The notes beneath the pieces are model-generated. The model saw only the letters and a list, made by a program, of their open reading frames with translations. It had not been told where the DNA came from and ran no database searches. A stretch of DNA of 7,590 nt from Bacteroidales bacterium (GTDB taxonomy: Bacteria; Bacteroidota; Bacteroidia; Bacteroidales; VadinHA17): contig JALOMK010000104.1 in assembly GCA_025455505.1 (NCBI GenBank), positions 1-7,590 of the forward strand, written 5' to 3'. The first letter of the stretch is position 1; each line of letters begins with the position of its first letter. Below, in pieces: positions 6,585 through 7,590 of this stretch. Made by a program: the position numbers and the translations under genes.

Positions 6585-6628
6585 ATATTAAAATAAACAA
6601 GGGAGATAACTTATAACAAGCATCTCCC
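6585..6628 (-). terminator. Likely rho-independent terminator of the TIM-barrel gene
   Basis: Read on the minus strand, GGGAGAT (6628-6622) pairs with ATCTCCC (6607-6601), with a further CTT/AAG pair inside the 14-base loop. It is followed by a T-rich stretch (TTGTTTATTTTAAT). The stem is GC-rich at its base and lies 54 bp after the stop at 6683. On the plus strand the hairpin is not followed by a T-run, so it fits the minus-strand gene better than the hydrolase. Confidence 0.6.
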
Positions 6629-6644
6629 CTGTGAACTAATTATA

Positions 6645-6667
6645 TGTAAGAAGAAATAACTCTTACA
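6645..6667 (-). repeat. Second 3' hairpin after the TIM-barrel gene
   Basis: TGTAAGA (6645-6651) and TCTTACA (6661-6667) form a perfect 7-bp inverted repeat around a 9-base loop. It begins 15 bp after the TIM-barrel stop codon, between it and the terminator. The stem is AT-rich and lacks a following T-run, so it may be a 3' stability structure. Confidence 0.4.
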
Positions 6668-6682
6668 GATCCGGATTGAATA

Positions 6683-7590
6683 TCAGATCAGTATCTGTCT
6701 TGCAAATTCAACGCAGAGTTTTGTTTCCCTCACTGCATTTGACCACGGCTTTATCTCATATTCAAGCTCTATGTCGACATTGATCGGCCATTTCTGTTTC
6801 TTGAGAAGAAGGAGCACGTCGGCAACGGGAGCTTCGCCCTGTCCCCATACCTGGTTTGTGTTGGGAGGAGTGGTTTTCGGTCCTGTTTTGTCCTTCATGT
6901 GAATGCTGAAGATCCTGTCGTGGTACTTCTCAATAATTGTATTCGGGTGCAGACCTGTTGATCCGAAGAAGTGGCCGGTATCGAAGTTCATCATCACTGC
7001 TTTTGAAACTGCCAGGAAGGGGTCGTAGCTGAATCCTTCCTGTGCAAACTGCATGTGATTGTGGAAGATTGCATACATTCCGTGCTTCTCTGCAAATGGA
7101 GCCAGTTTCTTTACAGCTTCTTCGCTTATCTCATCTGTGACACCTTTGGCGCCCATTGCCTTGGCAACCTTAAAGGCATAATCGATTTCCTCATCCGACC
7201 AGCGTGCCGGAGAGAACTTGACAATATGAACACTGATCCCGTTGTCCTTGAAAAGTTTTTTTGCCTCTTCAACCTTCGACATCGGAAGAGAAAGGCGCCA
7301 TTTCTTCATGTCTTCGTTGAATTTTGCAATTGCAGCCTCCTGTTCCGGTGTTCTCTGGGGACGCTGCTGTGCACCTGCGCCCGGCTGGGCTCCTGCCGGT
7401 GGTGCTCCGGGGGCTCCTGCCGGTGGCGCTCCTGCTGCCTGCGGCGGCCTCTGTCCTCCACCGCCTCCTGCCATTCCCTGCATGGGGTTTTTCGGTGCAC
7501 CGAGGTACGATTCAAGGTCTGTGCTCATCAGCTCAATGTTGCTGAGGCCGGCTTCCTTGCAGTACTTTATTATATTCTCAACGCCTCCGG
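6683..7590 (-). CDS. Sugar phosphate isomerase/epimerase-like TIM barrel with Gly/Pro-rich insert, 5' end missing
   Basis: The frame is open to the right edge, so the N-terminus is missing; the 301 visible residues begin GGVENIIKYCKEAGLSNIEL, the end of an early barrel unit. The ATG at 7528 is internal, since clear family sequence precedes it. The xylose isomerase-like / AP endonuclease 2 TIM-barrel fold is shown by, counting from the first visible residue, FHNHM (175-179), NFDTGHFFGSTG (201-212), SIHMKDK (228-234) and DIELEYE (272-278), which supply the metal-binding His, Asp and Glu positions. Members isomerise or epimerise sugars or related polyols; the substrate is not known here. Residues about 39-77 are a low-complexity insert of Gly, Pro, Ala and Gln, followed by RTPEQEAAIAKFNEDMKKW, an amphipathic helix. 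Inserts in this place are, from memory, common in Bacteroidota members. A signal peptide may lie in the missing part. The gene ends before two hairpins. Confidence 0.88.
   Translation of the reverse strand, partial: GGVENIIKYCKEAGLSNIELMSTDLESYLGAPKNPMQGMAGGGGGQRPPQAAGAPPAGAPGAPPAGAQPGAGAQQRPQRTPEQEAAIAKFNEDMKKWRLSLPMSKVEEAKKLFKDNGISVHIVKFSPARWSDEEIDYAFKVAKAMGAKGVTDEISEEAVKKLAPFAEKHGMYAIFHNHMQFAQEGFSYDPFLAVSKAVMMNFDTGHFFGSTGLHPNTIIEKYHDRIFSIHMKDKTGPKTTPPNTNQVWGQGEAPVADVLLLLKKQKWPINVDIELEYEIKPWSNAVRETKLCVEFARQILI
7387..7432. repeat. Two-copy 22-bp direct repeat within the Gly/Pro-rich insert
   Basis: The 22-bp segment at 7387-7408 recurs at 7411-7432 with one base changed, at a 24-bp period. 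It stays in frame and encodes a repeated GAPPAGA-type unit. Because the nucleotides as well as the residues are conserved, the insert probably grew by recent slippage or unequal exchange. Length variation between strains would be expected here. Confidence 0.75.

Noticed and set aside
7306..7545. Open frames on both strands over the Gly/Pro-rich insert
   Set aside because: GC-rich low-complexity DNA keeps several frames free of stops; only the TIM-barrel frame continues into conserved sequence on both sides.

Overview
The window looks like a piece of a Bacteroidota chromosome, probably in or near the Bacteroidales. The support is a secreted protein that begins with an STN-type fold (as at the front of many TonB-dependent receptors in this phylum), a four-helix membrane protein with a C-terminal LytTR domain, starts without clear Shine-Dalgarno sequences, and a promoter candidate that fits the Bacteroidota TAnnTTTG type. 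No rRNA, tRNA, CRISPR array, transposase or phage gene was seen. Family names come from reading motifs by eye; no database was searched.

Layout. Six of the eight genes lie in one minus-strand block on the left. Read in the direction of transcription they are: a membrane LytTR regulator (5163 to 4321), a 66-residue zinc-ribbon protein whose start overlaps the end of the regulator gene, an intergenic stretch with a degenerate 7-9 bp tandem repeat and a promoter candidate, an FAD-dependent CrtI/RetSat-like oxidoreductase, a Tat-signal enolase-superfamily enzyme of the mandelate racemase subgroup, a secreted 231-residue protein of unknown function, and the first 115 residues of the STN-like protein, which runs off the left edge. 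A divergent plus-strand gene (5379-6515) encodes an alpha/beta hydrolase. On the right, a minus-strand sugar phosphate isomerase/epimerase-like TIM barrel runs off the right edge and carries a Gly/Pro/Ala/Gln-rich insert. A 3' region with two hairpins separates it from the hydrolase.

How the parts may work together. The LytTR gene and the zinc-ribbon gene look translationally coupled, so the small protein is probably made with the regulator. The 215-bp gap between the regulator and the divergent hydrolase holds three copies of an 11-bp motif at an exact 20-bp period. This is the clearest candidate operator in the window; it could serve autoregulation, control of the hydrolase, or both. The oxidoreductase and the enolase-superfamily enzyme may share a promoter, but their substrates cannot be read from the sequence. 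The secreted 231-residue protein and the STN-like protein are closely spaced and probably act together at the cell envelope. The enolase-superfamily enzyme and the TIM barrel both belong to families that act on sugars or sugar acids, which hints at carbohydrate catabolism, but they are not in one operon here.
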